This document shows, in pieces, positions 25,171 to 33,986 of a DNA stretch of 62,225 bases (the first letter of the stretch is position 1; every line of letters starts with the position of its first letter). This stretch comes from Glo-17 sp964549735 (GTDB taxonomy: Bacteria; Krumholzibacteriota; Krumholzibacteriia; LZORAL124-64-63), in NCBI GenBank assembly GCA_964549735.1, contig CAZJWO010000004.1:1-62225 (forward strand). Direction: 5' to 3'. Both the position numbers and the translations under genes were made by a program. The notes beneath the pieces were generated by a model. That model was given only the letters and a program-made list of their open reading frames with translations. It made no database searches and was not told the DNA's origin.

Positions 25171-27384
25171 ATGTTCGATATCGGCGCGTCCCTGGACCGC
25201 GAAATCCTGGCGGTCATGAAGAACCGCCCCACCGTGCTGTTCATCGAGCCCCAGGATCCGCGGGTCATCGAAGCGGCGCTGCATCTGCCGCGCTACGCGC
25301 GCCCGGTGTTCCTGTGCAGCCGCGAAGAGGTCGAGGCGGTGATCGGCGAGCATCTGCCGCACGTCTCGCCGGCGCGGGTGGCCTTCACGCTCAGCGAATC
25401 GGCGTTCTGCGAGCTGGATCAGTGCCCGCAACTGCAGGAGGAACTGGCCCGCGCGATGCTGGAGCTGCCTGCCGAACGGCGGCTGACGGACGACATCGAG
25501 GAGGCGCGGCGCCTGGTCGCCACCCCGACCGGCTTCGGCATCATGGCGACGCACGAGGAGCACTGCGACATGGTCGTCGGCGGCGCCCGCCATGAGCCGC
25601 GCGAGTTCTTCCGGCCGCTGCTCAAGGTCATGCAGCGCGAGCCCGTGCTGACCGAGGCCGGCGTGATCATCCTGCCCGACGACCATCCGCAGGACTTCTA
25701 CCCGCACAACATCCTGGTCATCGGCGACGTCGGGGTCAACGCCACCATGACGCCGGAGAAGCTCGCCCGCATCGCGGTCGGCACCTGCGCGATCGCGCGC
25801 GACCTGATCCCGATGGAGGCGCTGCCGGAGATCAGCGGGGTGATGGTCAGCTACTCGAACCACGGCGGCGACGAGGGGCCGTCGCCCGAGCTGGTGCGCC
25901 AGGCGGTCCAGCTGCTGCCGCCGTTCCTGGACGAACGCTGCCGGCGCGGCGCGCGCTACTGCACGATCAGCATCCGGGGCGAAGTGAAGATCAACGTGGC
26001 GCTCAGCCGGCGCTCCGCGCGGCTGTATCAGGGGGGATACGACCAGACCGACCGCTACCGCGGCACGAACGTCATCATCACGCCCAACCTCGACACCGGC
26101 AACCTGCTGTTCCATCTCTTCGCGACGCGGTATCCGCAGGCGCGCAAGTTCGGCGCCGTGTTCGGCATCCGGTTCCGCGGCGTGGACCTGCCGATGGACG
26201 TCGAGCCCATCGACGCCGCCCTCGCGGTCAAGGCCAATATCCTGCGGCTCATCAAGTTCGGCGAGTGGGTGCGCACGCCGCGCGACACCTTCTTCCCGCG
26301 GCCGCGCATCCTGGCCATCAACCCCGGTTCGACGTCGACCAAGCTGGCGGTCTACGAGGGCGAGGAGGAGGTCTTCGCCAAGGAGCTCCAGCACGCGACC
26401 AGCGAGCTGGAGCCGTTCGAGGGCCAGCGCATCGTCGCGCAGTTCGAGTTCCGCAAGCAGGTCATCGAGAGCTTCCTGGCGGACAACGGCCTGACGCTGG
26501 ACATGATCGATGCCGTGAGCGCCCGCGGCGGCCTGGTGCGCCCCATCCCGCACGGGACCTACGATGTGAACGAAGACATGCGGCGGGACCTGCTCGAGGG
26601 ATCGCTCGCCGACCACGCGTCGAACCTGGGCGCGCTCATCGCCCACGCGCTGGTCGGCGATCTCGGCAAGCCGGCCTTCATCGTCGATCCCGTCGTGGTC
26701 GACGAGATGGAGGATCGGTGCCGCTACACGGGCTTCAAGGAGATCCGCCGCAAGCCCATCAGCCACGCGCTCAACCAGATCGCCACGGCGCATCGCTACG
26801 CGCACGATCGGGAGACGTTCTACGAGCACCTGAATCTGATCGTCTGCCACATGGGCGGCGGCATCTCGATCGGCGCGCATCGCAAGGGACGGTTCGTCGA
26901 CGTCAACAACGCCCTGGACGGCGAGGGCCCCTTCACGCCGCAGCGTTCGGGCTCGCTGCCGGTCGCCGACCTCATCCGCCTCTGCTTCAGCGGCAAGTAC
27001 ACCATGGACCAGCTGCTGAAGCTGAACAAGGGGCGCGGCGGCCTCATCGATCTGCTGGGGACGGCCGACTTCATGCTGGTGGAGAAGAAGTATCTGGCAG
27101 GCGATCCCGACTTCGCCCCTGTCTTCGAGGCGATGTGCTACCAGATCAGCAAATGGATCTGCTCGCTGGTGCCGGCTTTCAACGGCGAACCGGTCGACCA
27201 GGTGCTGCTGACCGGCGGGCTGGCGCGCGCCAAGCCGCTGGTCGGGCTGGTGCGCAAGGCCTGTGAACCGCTGGGTTGCGGCTTGAGCGTGTATCCCGGC
27301 GAGAACGAGATGATGGCCCTGGCCCAGGGCGCGCTGCGCGTGCTCTCGGGTCGCGAACCGGCCAAGCAGTACGTGTCCGCCTGA
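25171..27384 (+). CDS. Phosphate acyltransferase-butyrate kinase fusion (Ptb-Buk)
   Basis: 737 residues. ATG at 25171, AAGGA 9 nt upstream. Residues 1-~375 are a phosphotransacylase-like domain (VLFIEPQDPRVIEAALHL; HCDMVVGGARHEPREFF; ILVIGDVGVNATMTPEKL; GTNVIITPNLDTGNLLFHLF). Residues ~380-737 are a butyrate kinase of the acetokinase family, starting RILAINPGSTSTKLAVYEG and continuing with ARGGLVRPIPHGTYDV, CHMGGGISIGAHRKGR, DGEGPFTPQRSG and LLTGGLARAKPL. Together these would interconvert acyl-CoA and carboxylate with ATP formation through an acyl-phosphate that can pass between domains. Stand-alone genes are the norm; the fusion is less common. A separate Ptb gene follows. Confidence 0.9.
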   Translation: MFDIGASLDREILAVMKNRPTVLFIEPQDPRVIEAALHLPRYARPVFLCSREEVEAVIGEHLPHVSPARVAFTLSESAFCELDQCPQLQEELARAMLELPAERRLTDDIEEARRLVATPTGFGIMATHEEHCDMVVGGARHEPREFFRPLLKVMQREPVLTEAGVIILPDDHPQDFYPHNILVIGDVGVNATMTPEKLARIAVGTCAIARDLIPMEALPEISGVMVSYSNHGGDEGPSPELVRQAVQLLPPFLDERCRRGARYCTISIRGEVKINVALSRRSARLYQGGYDQTDRYRGTNVIITPNLDTGNLLFHLFATRYPQARKFGAVFGIRFRGVDLPMDVEPIDAALAVKANILRLIKFGEWVRTPRDTFFPRPRILAINPGSTSTKLAVYEGEEEVFAKELQHATSELEPFEGQRIVAQFEFRKQVIESFLADNGLTLDMIDAVSARGGLVRPIPHGTYDVNEDMRRDLLEGSLADHASNLGALIAHALVGDLGKPAFIVDPVVVDEMEDRCRYTGFKEIRRKPISHALNQIATAHRYAHDRETFYEHLNLIVCHMGGGISIGAHRKGRFVDVNNALDGEGPFTPQRSGSLPVADLIRLCFSGKYTMDQLLKLNKGRGGLIDLLGTADFMLVEKKYLAGDPDFAPVFEAMCYQISKWICSLVPAFNGEPVDQVLLTGGLARAKPLVGLVRKACEPLGCGLSVYPGENEMMALAQGALRVLSGREPAKQYVSA

Positions 27385-27452
27385 GCAGCGCGGGTTCGCC
27401 GGCCGCGGCGACGCGGCCGCCGGACCCGAGGACCTTCAGCGGGAGGCCGACC

Positions 27453-28373
27453 ATGACCCCCATCCGCAGTCTCGACCAGCTCGTCGCCCAGCTCAAGGAC
27501 CAGCCGTCGCGCCGCGTGGCGGTGGCCGCCGGTCAGGATCCCAACACGATCCAGGCCGCGGCCCGCGCCGCCGCCGAGGACATCGCCCAGGTGATCCTGG
27601 TCGGGCACCGGGGACGGATCGCCGGACTGTGCGACGAGTTCGGGCTCGATCTCGGCGTCTTCACGGTCGTCGACGAGCCGGACGAGGCGCGCGCGGGCGC
27701 CGAGGCCGTGCGCCTGGTGCGCAACGGCGAGGCCGACGTGCTCATGAAGGGCCTGATCGGCACCGAGAAATACATGCGCCTGATCCTGGACAAGGATGAC
27801 GGCCTGCTGCCGGCCAAGGCCGTGCTCAGCCACATCACGGTCCTGGACATCCCGGCCTATCGCTCCGCCCAGGACAAGCTGCTCATCGTCAGCGACGTGG
27901 CGATCATTCCGGACCCCGATCTGGCGACCAAGCTCAAGATCGTGCAGTACGTCATCGACGCGGCCCATGCGTTCGGCATCGCCGAACCCCGGGTCGCCCT
28001 CGTCGCGGCGACCGAAAAGGTCAATCCGAAGATGCCGGCCTGTGTCGATGCCGCTATCATCACCCAGATGAATCGGCGCGGCCAGATCGCCGGCGCCGTC
28101 GTCGACGGTCCCCTGGCCCTCGACGTGGCCTGCAGTCCGGAGGCCTGCGAGATCAAGGGCCTGACGTCGCCCGTCGGCGGCAGCGCGGACTGCCTGGTGT
28201 TTCCGAACATCGAGACCGGCAACGTGTTCTATAAGGCGACCACGGTGCTGGCCGGCGCGCGGCTGGCCGCCGCGGTCGTCGGCACCACGGCCCCGTGCGT
28301 GCTGACGAGCCGCGCCGACAGCGAGGAGTCGAAGTTCCTGTCGATCGCGCTGGGATGCCGGCTGGTGCGGTAG
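27453..28373 (+). CDS. ptb: Phosphate butyryltransferase (phosphotransacylase family)
   Basis: 306 residues, normal for Ptb. ATG at 27453, GGGAGG 6 nt upstream, 68 bp after the Ptb-Buk fusion, so probably co-transcribed. Diagnostic stretches are DVLMKGLIGTEKYMRLIL, LLIVSDVAIIPDPDL, VALVAATEKVNPKMPA, VVDGPLALDVACSPEA and CLVFPNIETGNVFYKA. It transfers an acyl group from CoA to phosphate (typically butyryl). Having this in addition to a Ptb domain fused to the kinase suggests that the fused domain is specialised or partly inactive; the sequence does not settle which. Confidence 0.88.
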   Translation: MTPIRSLDQLVAQLKDQPSRRVAVAAGQDPNTIQAAARAAAEDIAQVILVGHRGRIAGLCDEFGLDLGVFTVVDEPDEARAGAEAVRLVRNGEADVLMKGLIGTEKYMRLILDKDDGLLPAKAVLSHITVLDIPAYRSAQDKLLIVSDVAIIPDPDLATKLKIVQYVIDAAHAFGIAEPRVALVAATEKVNPKMPACVDAAIITQMNRRGQIAGAVVDGPLALDVACSPEACEIKGLTSPVGGSADCLVFPNIETGNVFYKATTVLAGARLAAAVVGTTAPCVLTSRADSEESKFLSIALGCRLVR

Positions 28374-28419
28374 GCTCGCGCCGCCTCGGCCGGGCGTTTT
28401 GCCGCGGGGAAGGCTGAAC

Positions 28420-29241
28420 ATGAATCCAACGACCGCGCTGCCGGCCGTCTGGTGGGGCCCGAGCGAATTGCCCGAGAACGCGGCCAGCTTCTGGCAGATC
28501 GGCCCGCTGGCCTTCTGGCTGCAGCGGTCGGCCTACGAGTGGCGGTTCGCCAGCGAGCAGCGCGCCAACGCCCCGGAGGGCACGCTCATCCGCGAGCATC
28601 CGACCACGCGGCCGCTGCCGGAGCAGGGGCCGGCGCTGCGCCGTCTCGGCTTCCGCCGCACCGCCGGCGCCATGCGCCTCTTACCGGCCTTGCCGGACCG
28701 TCCGGTCGTGGTGCAGCCCGCCTCGCCGTTCTCGCTGCCTCCCGCCGAGGAGATCGCCCTGCACATCAGCACGCCGCTGTGGGTGCGCATCGCCGTGGGC
28801 CAGCCGCTGGTCGAGTTCGTGGAGCTGCCGACGCAGCGGCCGTCCGATACCTGGTTCGGACCCAACACCCGCGTCGGCGAGCTGTGCTACGCCTTGAGCA
28901 CGAGCGCGCGGCTGCGCCGCGAGGATCTGCCGGTGCGACCTTATCGCGTCTTGACCGAGCTGCGCTTGCGCAACCAGGCGGACACGGTCCTGACCGTCGA
29001 GAAGGTGCAGCTCCCGCTGCCGAACATGGCGCTGTACGCGTCGGCCGCGGGCGAGTTGTGGACCGAGTCCGTGACCCTGGTGCGCCGCGACGACGGCGAG
29101 CTGGCCGCCCTCGAGTTGAGCAAGCAGGCGCCCGCCCATCTGCGGCAGCCCAGCTGCCTCGCCGAGCCCCGCTTGCCGGCCGAGCGTGGCCTGCTGCTGC
29201 GCGCCTTCGGTGGGCTCATCGGCGGAGGCAGGCAGCCATGA
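28420..29241 (+). CDS. DUF432-like protein
   Basis: 273 residues from the ATG at 28420 (GGAAGG 7 nt upstream). No catalytic motif. The first part contains WWGPSELPENAASFWQIG and FWLQRSAYEWRFAS; the middle is beta-rich (EEIALHISTPLWVRIAVGQP; DTWFGPNTRVGELCYAL). This matches my recollection of the DUF432 family, which is often encoded beside MscS-type channels. Its stop overlaps the MscS start (ATGA), so the pair is translationally coupled. It probably works with the channel, perhaps as a cytoplasmic partner. No signal or membrane segment is evident. Confidence 0.6.
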   Translation: MNPTTALPAVWWGPSELPENAASFWQIGPLAFWLQRSAYEWRFASEQRANAPEGTLIREHPTTRPLPEQGPALRRLGFRRTAGAMRLLPALPDRPVVVQPASPFSLPPAEEIALHISTPLWVRIAVGQPLVEFVELPTQRPSDTWFGPNTRVGELCYALSTSARLRREDLPVRPYRVLTELRLRNQADTVLTVEKVQLPLPNMALYASAAGELWTESVTLVRRDDGELAALELSKQAPAHLRQPSCLAEPRLPAERGLLLRAFGGLIGGGRQP

Positions 29242-30134
29242 GCGACGTGCTGAACTTCGGCCTCGCGGATCTGGTCACGCTCGACAGGCTCATCGCGATC
29301 GTGCAGGCGGCCTTCATCGTCCTGATCGGCTGGCTCATCGCGCGCACGGTCTCGGCGCTGGTCTGGCGCATCGCCCAGCGGCGCTCGACCGCCCAGGGCG
29401 CCATGCTCATGCGCCGCCTCGTCTTCTATCCCCTGATCCTGCTGACCCTGATGGCGGCATTGAACCAGCTCGGCTTCAAGCTCGGCGTCCTGCTGGGGGC
29501 GGCGGGCATCCTGACCGTGGCCATCGGCTTCGCCTCGCAGACGTCGGCCAGCAACCTGATCAGCGGCCTGTTCCTGATCGTCGAGAGGCCGTTCGTCGTG
29601 GGCGACGTCATCCAGGTCGAGGGCATCACCGGCGAGGTCCTGAGCGTCGACCTGCTGTCGGTCAAGCTGCGCACCTTCGACAATCTCTACGTGCGGGTGC
29701 CCAACGAGTCGATCATCAAGTCGCGGGTGACCAACAACACCTACTTCCCGATCCGCCGCTACGACATGCAGGTCGGTGTCGCGTACAAGGAAGATCTGGA
29801 TCGCGTGCGAGGGATCCTGATGGAGGTCGCCGACGCGAACCCGCTCGTGCTCATCGATCCGCGACCGCTGTTCATCTTCCAGGGTTTCGGCGAGAGCTCG
29901 CTGGACATGCAGCTTTCGGTCTGGGCCAAGCGCGAGAACTTCCTCGAGATGCGCAACCAGATGCACCTGCAGGTCAAGGCGGCGTTCGACGCCCACGGCG
30001 TCGAGATCCCGTTCCCGCACCGCACGTTCTACACCGGCAGCGAGTGCGCGCCGCTGCCCGTGCGGCTGGTCGCCGAGGGCGTGGGCAAGAGCGAAGGCGT
30101 CGAGCCGGACGACCGGCCGCCGGCCGGCGTCTGA
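29238..30134 (+). CDS. mscS: Small-conductance mechanosensitive channel (MscS family)
   Basis: 298 residues. Hydrophobic segments at ~16-36 (IAIVQAAFIVLIGWLIA), ~65-85 (VFYPLILLTLMAAL) and the pore helix ~88-115 (GVLLGAAGILTVAIGFASQT, then SNLISGLFLIVERPF). The beta domain follows: VGDVIQVEGITGEVLSVD, LRTFDNLYVRVPNESI. Then comes the alpha/beta cytoplasmic cage (YDMQVGVAYKEDLDRV). The C-terminal ~25 residues are an acidic/proline tail. It is an inner-membrane channel opening under membrane tension. Coupled to the DUF432-like gene by an ATGA overlap. Confidence 0.93.
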   Translation: MSDVLNFGLADLVTLDRLIAIVQAAFIVLIGWLIARTVSALVWRIAQRRSTAQGAMLMRRLVFYPLILLTLMAALNQLGFKLGVLLGAAGILTVAIGFASQTSASNLISGLFLIVERPFVVGDVIQVEGITGEVLSVDLLSVKLRTFDNLYVRVPNESIIKSRVTNNTYFPIRRYDMQVGVAYKEDLDRVRGILMEVADANPLVLIDPRPLFIFQGFGESSLDMQLSVWAKRENFLEMRNQMHLQVKAAFDAHGVEIPFPHRTFYTGSECAPLPVRLVAEGVGKSEGVEPDDRPPAGV

Positions 30135-30156
30135 CGTCGGATGTCTGACGTCCGAG

Positions 30157-31041
30157 CTACCGTCGCCGCCCGACGAGCGCGGCGGCGATCCCGCCGAGGA
30201 TCATGCTGGCCGCCACCAGGAAGCGCAGCCCCAGCGCCTCGCCCAGCAGCAGCGCCCCGCCGACGGCGGCCAAGACCGGCGCCGAGAGCTGGACCGTGGC
30301 CGCCGCCGTGGTCGCCAGCCAGGGCAGCGCCGCGTACCAGGCCACGTAGCCCAGGCCCGAGGCCAGGGCTCCCGAGAGCACGGCGAGCACCAGGCCGCGA
30401 GGCGTGGCGTGCAGCGACGCGCCCAGCAGGACGAGCAGCGCGAGGGCGGGCACGGCCGCCAGCGCGAAGTTGGTGGCCGTCGCGCGCAGCGGCTCGGCGG
30501 CGCCGCGACCGCGCAGGGAGTAGACGCCCCAGGCCACGCCGGCCAGGGCCATCAGCAGCGCGCCGCGCACGGGCGGCGCCGCCAGGCCGGGCGCGGTGAG
30601 TACGACCAGCCCCCCGATCGCCAGCGCAACCCCGGCCCAGCCCATCGGCCGCAGCCGCTCGCCACGGCGGAGGCCCCAGGCGAGCATCGTGGCCTGGACC
30701 AGGGCGAAGAGCAGCAGCGCGCCGGTGGCCGCGTTCAGGTCGCGGTAGGCGAACGAGAAGGCCAGCGCGTAGACCAGCAGCATCGCCGCTGCGGCGATGT
30801 CCAGGCGGCTGGCTGGGCGCATCCCATCCCGCGGCAGGCCCACGAGCAGGGCCAGGCAGACGGCGCCCGAGCCCAGGCGCACGGCGGTGAAGGCCATCGC
30901 ATCGATCGCGCCAGTGCCGAGGGCGAGCCGGCAGAGCACGGAGTTCATGGCGAAGGCCGTCATGGCGAAGGCGACCAGCGCGAAGAGACGCGCGCGGCCA
31001 GGCGGCGGCAGGTTCCGGTGGCGGCGGTCGTTCGCGGGCAT
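30157..31041 (-). CDS. DMT-superfamily (EamA) transporter
   Basis: 294 residues with about ten hydrophobic helices in two related EamA halves: NSVLCRLALGTGAIDAMAFT opens the first; GALLMALAGVAWGVYSL opens the second, which ends in AAATVQLSAPVLAAVGGALL and LGEALGLRFLVAASMILGG. The repeated 'P.L....G...LGE' ending is typical of drug/metabolite exporters. Substrate unknown. It converges with mscS (22 bp apart) and diverges from adk. Confidence 0.9.
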   Translation of the reverse strand: MPANDRRHRNLPPPGRARLFALVAFAMTAFAMNSVLCRLALGTGAIDAMAFTAVRLGSGAVCLALLVGLPRDGMRPASRLDIAAAAMLLVYALAFSFAYRDLNAATGALLLFALVQATMLAWGLRRGERLRPMGWAGVALAIGGLVVLTAPGLAAPPVRGALLMALAGVAWGVYSLRGRGAAEPLRATATNFALAAVPALALLVLLGASLHATPRGLVLAVLSGALASGLGYVAWYAALPWLATTAAATVQLSAPVLAAVGGALLLGEALGLRFLVAASMILGGIAAALVGRRR

Positions 31042-31220
31042 GGTTCCTGCCAGGCTCTCGTCCGGGCGCGGCGCGGTTTTCGATTGACCGCGGCCCGCGC
31101 TCTCCGTGCACTATCGCTGTGGAATCCTCTACACCACACCGCCCCGGCGGTCGATGAGGAAATCCGGGCCGGCCGACCGCGTCGCCGCCAGTCGCAGGAC
31201 CCGCAACCGAGGATAGGACC

Positions 31221-31904
31221 ATGCACAAGTACGTCATCATGGGCGTCCAGGGCTGCGGCAAGGGCACGCAGGCCAAGCTGCTGGCCGCCGACTTCGATCT
31301 GGTGCACATCTCGGTCGGCGACATCTTCCGCTGGCATATCCAGAGCCACACCAAGCTGGCGGCGCGCATCCGGCGCATCGTCGACGCGGGGCAGCTCGTG
31401 CCGGACGACATCGTGGCCGACATCGTCCACGCCCGCCTCGAGGAGCACGACTGGAACTACGGCTTCATCCTCGACGGTTTCCCGCGCAACCACCACCAGG
31501 CGCAGTTCTTCCTCGAGAGCTACGACATCGACGCGGTCATCAACATCGAGGTCTCCGACGCGGTCGTCATGGAGCGCGTGCTGTCGCGCCGCATCTGCGC
31601 CTCCTGCGGCGTCGACTACAACCTGATCTACCACCGGCCCGCCGTGCCCAACCGCTGCGACATGTGCGGCGGCGAGCTGATCGCGCGCGCGGACGACAAC
31701 GAGGAGGCCGTGCGCAAGCGCCTGGCCGACTTCCACGCGCAGACCAGCCCGGTGCTGGCGCTGTTCGCGCGCAAGGAGCTGGTGGTGACGGTGGACGGGA
31801 CCAAGCCGGTCGTGGAGGTGCAGGGGTTGATCCGGCGCGGGTTGCGGTTGCCGGCGGCAGCGTCGGCGAAGGGGGCGGCGCCGACGTCCGACGACGCGGC
31901 CTGA
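31221..31904 (+). CDS. adk: Adenylate kinase family protein with zinc-type LID
   Basis: 227 residues. The P-loop is GVQGCGKGTQ (usual GxPGxGKGTQ, with Pro replaced by Gln). HISVGDIFRWHI, FILDGFPRN and the LID are present. The LID carries Cys-x2-Cys (ICASCG) and a second Cys-x2-Cys (CDMCGG), a zinc-type LID as in many Gram-positive and candidate-phylum enzymes. An alanine-rich tail follows residue ~205. Function: AMP + ATP to 2 ADP. The P-loop change and FRWHI/SHTKL variants make this a somewhat divergent member; a second, canonical adk elsewhere cannot be excluded. Confidence 0.85.
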   Translation: MHKYVIMGVQGCGKGTQAKLLAADFDLVHISVGDIFRWHIQSHTKLAARIRRIVDAGQLVPDDIVADIVHARLEEHDWNYGFILDGFPRNHHQAQFFLESYDIDAVINIEVSDAVVMERVLSRRICASCGVDYNLIYHRPAVPNRCDMCGGELIARADDNEEAVRKRLADFHAQTSPVLALFARKELVVTVDGTKPVVEVQGLIRRGLRLPAAASAKGAAPTSDDAA

Positions 31905-32083
31905 GTACTGAGCGGAAGCCGGCCGCTGTGAGAAGAGATCGGCGGCGTGCTCCCAATCGACAGTCAGGCAGGTGCGCAGCATTGGCTTCGGCAGGCTGCG
32001 CCGTGCCAGACTCGGGACGCCGTAACGGCCACGTGGACAAGGGACAGAGACAAGGCCATCGTCGACGTCTGGATCAGCCAGAG

Positions 32084-32112
32084 TTGACATCATGTGCCCA
32101 AACCATTATATT
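32084..32112 (+). promoter_or_regulatory. Strong sigma70-type promoter of the toxin-antitoxin operon (leaderless)
   Basis: TTGACA (32084-32089, perfect) then 17 nt then TATATT (32107-32112, 5 of 6). Transcription should begin at 32118-32120, at the antitoxin ATG (32120). There is no purine-rich ribosome site before that ATG, so the mRNA is probably leaderless. Confidence 0.85.
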
Positions 32113-32126
32113 CTCATTCATGAGAA
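32111..32126. promoter_or_regulatory. Palindromic operator over the transcription start
   Basis: TTCTCAT (32111-32117), TC, ATGAGAA (32120-32126): a perfect 7-bp inverted repeat overlapping the end of the -10, the start site and the antitoxin start codon. An XRE antitoxin dimer bound here would block its own promoter. Confidence 0.65.
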
Positions 32127-32614
32127 GTCGTATCGCAGCGTTGAATGCCCCGCTCGGGCCGGCCATCCGGCGGCTCCGCAAGGCCAAGGGATTGTCCCTG
32201 AAGCAACTGGCCGTCAAGGTCGGCACAAGCGAGTCGGCTATGCATCGCTACGAGAGCGGCTGGGATCGCTTCGAGATACGGACCCTACGTCGCCTCGCCG
32301 AGGCCCTGGACGCCACGCTGGAGATCCGCCTCGAAAAGCGGTCCGACGCCGACGATCCGCGCGACGCCCGCGATCTCGCCCGCGGGATCGCATCTCTGTT
32401 CTGGGATGTGGATCTTCAGCCCCATCATCTGCGGGACAACTCCGACTGGGTGTTGCGCCGAGTTCTCGAGTTCGGCGACCTCGACCAGAACCGGTGGGTC
32501 CGCAGGTACTTCGGCGATGACGCCATCGCCCGGGCAGCGCAACATCGGAGCATGAATCCACGCGTGGGTCGATTCTGGGAAGTCGTCTTGCAAGCGAAGA
32601 GGGTCTCCACATGA
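32120..32614 (+). CDS. XRE-family HTH antitoxin of an AbiEii-type module
   Basis: 164 residues. A helix-turn-helix lies at ~12-65 (LGPAIRRLRKAKGLSLKQLA; VGTSESAMHRYESGWDRFEI), with a downstream ARDLARGIASLFWDVDLQ segment. The ATG sits at the predicted transcription start and lacks a ribosome site. The 3' end overlaps the nucleotidyltransferase gene (ATGA at 32611-32614). HTH plus AbiEii-like nucleotidyltransferase is the usual arrangement of type IV (AbiE-like) toxin-antitoxin or abortive-infection modules. I infer that it represses the operon and counters the toxin. Confidence 0.83.
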   Translation: MRSRIAALNAPLGPAIRRLRKAKGLSLKQLAVKVGTSESAMHRYESGWDRFEIRTLRRLAEALDATLEIRLEKRSDADDPRDARDLARGIASLFWDVDLQPHHLRDNSDWVLRRVLEFGDLDQNRWVRRYFGDDAIARAAQHRSMNPRVGRFWEVVLQAKRVST

Positions 32615-33231
32615 ACCCCAGGGTTCTGCCCGCCGAGGCCTGGGCCGTGGTCAAGCGCCTGGACCGCGAGGGATTGCTGGCCGACTGGATCCTGGCCGGC
32701 GGCACGGCGCTCGCCCTCCAATTCGGGCATCGCGTCTCGCTCGACCTCGATTTCTTCAGCTACGACGCCTTCGACCTGCCGACCCTGCGCATGTCGCTCG
32801 CGAAGCTCGGTCAGCTGGAAGTTCAGTCGATGGCCGCCGGAACCCTGCACACGCGGCTGGACGGAGTGTTCCTGACCTTCCTGCGATCCGAGGTCCCTTT
32901 CCTGTACGAGCCGGTGCCTTATCGAGGCCTCCGCCTGGCCGATGTGCGCGACATCGCGGCGATGAAAGTCATCGCCGTCGCCGGCCGCGGCAGCAAGAAG
33001 GACTTCGTCGACCTGCACGCCTACTTCGAATCCGGCGCCACCTTCGGCGACCTGATGGCCATCGTCCAGCAGCGCTACGCGGGCACCGACTTCAACCCCA
33101 TGCACCTGCTGCGCAGTCTCATCTACTTCGACGACGCCGAGGCCGAACCCATGCCGAGGATGCTCACGAAGGTGGATTGGCCCCGGATCAGGCGCCGGTT
33201 GGAAGTCGAGGTCAGGAACTGGGCTCCCTGA
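32611..33231 (+). CDS. AbiEii-type nucleotidyltransferase toxin
   Basis: 206 residues. The nucleotidyltransferase signature is near the N-terminus: LAGGTALALQFGHRVSLDLD (GG...GHR..DLD), with FFSYDAFDLP after it. A conserved DVRDIAAMKVIAVAGRGSKKD stretch contains the Lys/Asp of the family, followed by FVDLHAYFE. Homologs transfer nucleotides to tRNA or other targets and stop growth during phage infection. It is coupled to the antitoxin gene. Isolated TA modules such as this are often acquired horizontally; base composition here is only slightly lower in GC than the neighbours. Confidence 0.87.
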   Translation: MNPRVLPAEAWAVVKRLDREGLLADWILAGGTALALQFGHRVSLDLDFFSYDAFDLPTLRMSLAKLGQLEVQSMAAGTLHTRLDGVFLTFLRSEVPFLYEPVPYRGLRLADVRDIAAMKVIAVAGRGSKKDFVDLHAYFESGATFGDLMAIVQQRYAGTDFNPMHLLRSLIYFDDAEAEPMPRMLTKVDWPRIRRRLEVEVRNWAP

Positions 33232-33388
33232 CGTATCGGCTGGCGATCGCGGCGAGCGCCTGAGGTGCGGCGGATCGGGCTGAAGGGTGGTATGCTCTGG
33301 CGGGCCGGGTCCCCGCGGACGGGCGCCCTTCTGGGACATCGGCCGGCCCGCCGATCCGCCACCGCTACCCCAACCGGAGCCTCGACCG

Positions 33389-33877
33389 ATGCCGCACGAT
33401 CGATCACCGGCCGTCCAGGACCACTACCCCGAAGATGTCGCCCACTGTTACGGCTGCGGCCGCCTGAATCCCGACGGCTTGCAGCTCAAGACGCGTTGGG
33501 ACGGTGAAGAGACGGTCGCGCGGTTCACGCCGCGCCCCGCGCACACCGCGATGCCGGGCTTCGTCTACGGCGGATTGCTGGCCTCGCTCATCGACTGCCA
33601 TGCCATGGGCACCGCGGCGGCAGCCGCCGAGCGCGCCGCCGGCCGCGAGATCGGCGACGGCCTGGCGCCGCGGTACGTGACCGCCTCGCTCCAGGTGCTC
33701 TACCGGCGGCCGACGCCGCTGGGGCCGGAACTGGAGCTCCGCGGCCGCGTGCTGGAGCTGGGCGAGCGCAAGGCCGTCGTGGCGGTCACGATCGCGGCCG
33801 CCGGCGAGGTCACCGTCACCGGCGAGGTCGTCGCCGTGCGCTTGCCGGCGGCGATGTCCCGCGGCAACGGTTCCTGA
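33389..33877 (+). CDS. PaaI-like hotdog-fold acyl-CoA thioesterase
   Basis: 162 residues from the ATG at 33389 (GGAG 10 nt upstream). The N-terminus contains HCYGCGRLNPDGLQLK, a Cys-x2-Cys-type lead seen in PaaI/4HBT thioesterases. The hotdog helix with the catalytic region is MPGFVYGGLLASLIDCHAMG, followed by strands RYVTASLQVLYRRPTPLG and VVAVTIAAAGEVTVTGEVVA. Expected to hydrolyse an acyl-CoA in the cytoplasm; substrate unknown. It stands alone between the toxin gene and the T6SS island. Confidence 0.85.
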   Translation: MPHDRSPAVQDHYPEDVAHCYGCGRLNPDGLQLKTRWDGEETVARFTPRPAHTAMPGFVYGGLLASLIDCHAMGTAAAAAERAAGREIGDGLAPRYVTASLQVLYRRPTPLGPELELRGRVLELGERKAVVAVTIAAAGEVTVTGEVVAVRLPAAMSRGNGS

Positions 33878-33891
33878 GCGGTTCCAGCAGG

Positions 33892-33920
33892 TTGCGCCGA
33901 GGATTGCGCTGTGCTAGTGT
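33892..33920 (+). promoter_or_regulatory. Candidate promoter for the vgrG unit
   Basis: TTGCGC (33892-33897) and TAGTGT (33915-33920) are separated by 17 nt. TG one base before the -10 gives an extended -10. Start expected near 33927, about 60 nt before vgrG. Confidence 0.45.
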
Positions 33921-33986
33921 CCTGCCAAATCACTCCTGTATCTTCGCGTTCCGTGCGATCGCCCGACTCCAACCACGGGATGAACC

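Noticed and set aside
31084..31114. Promoter for adenylate kinase
   Set aside because: TTGACC is good, but the best -10 (CACTAT) is 19 nt away and matches only three bases.
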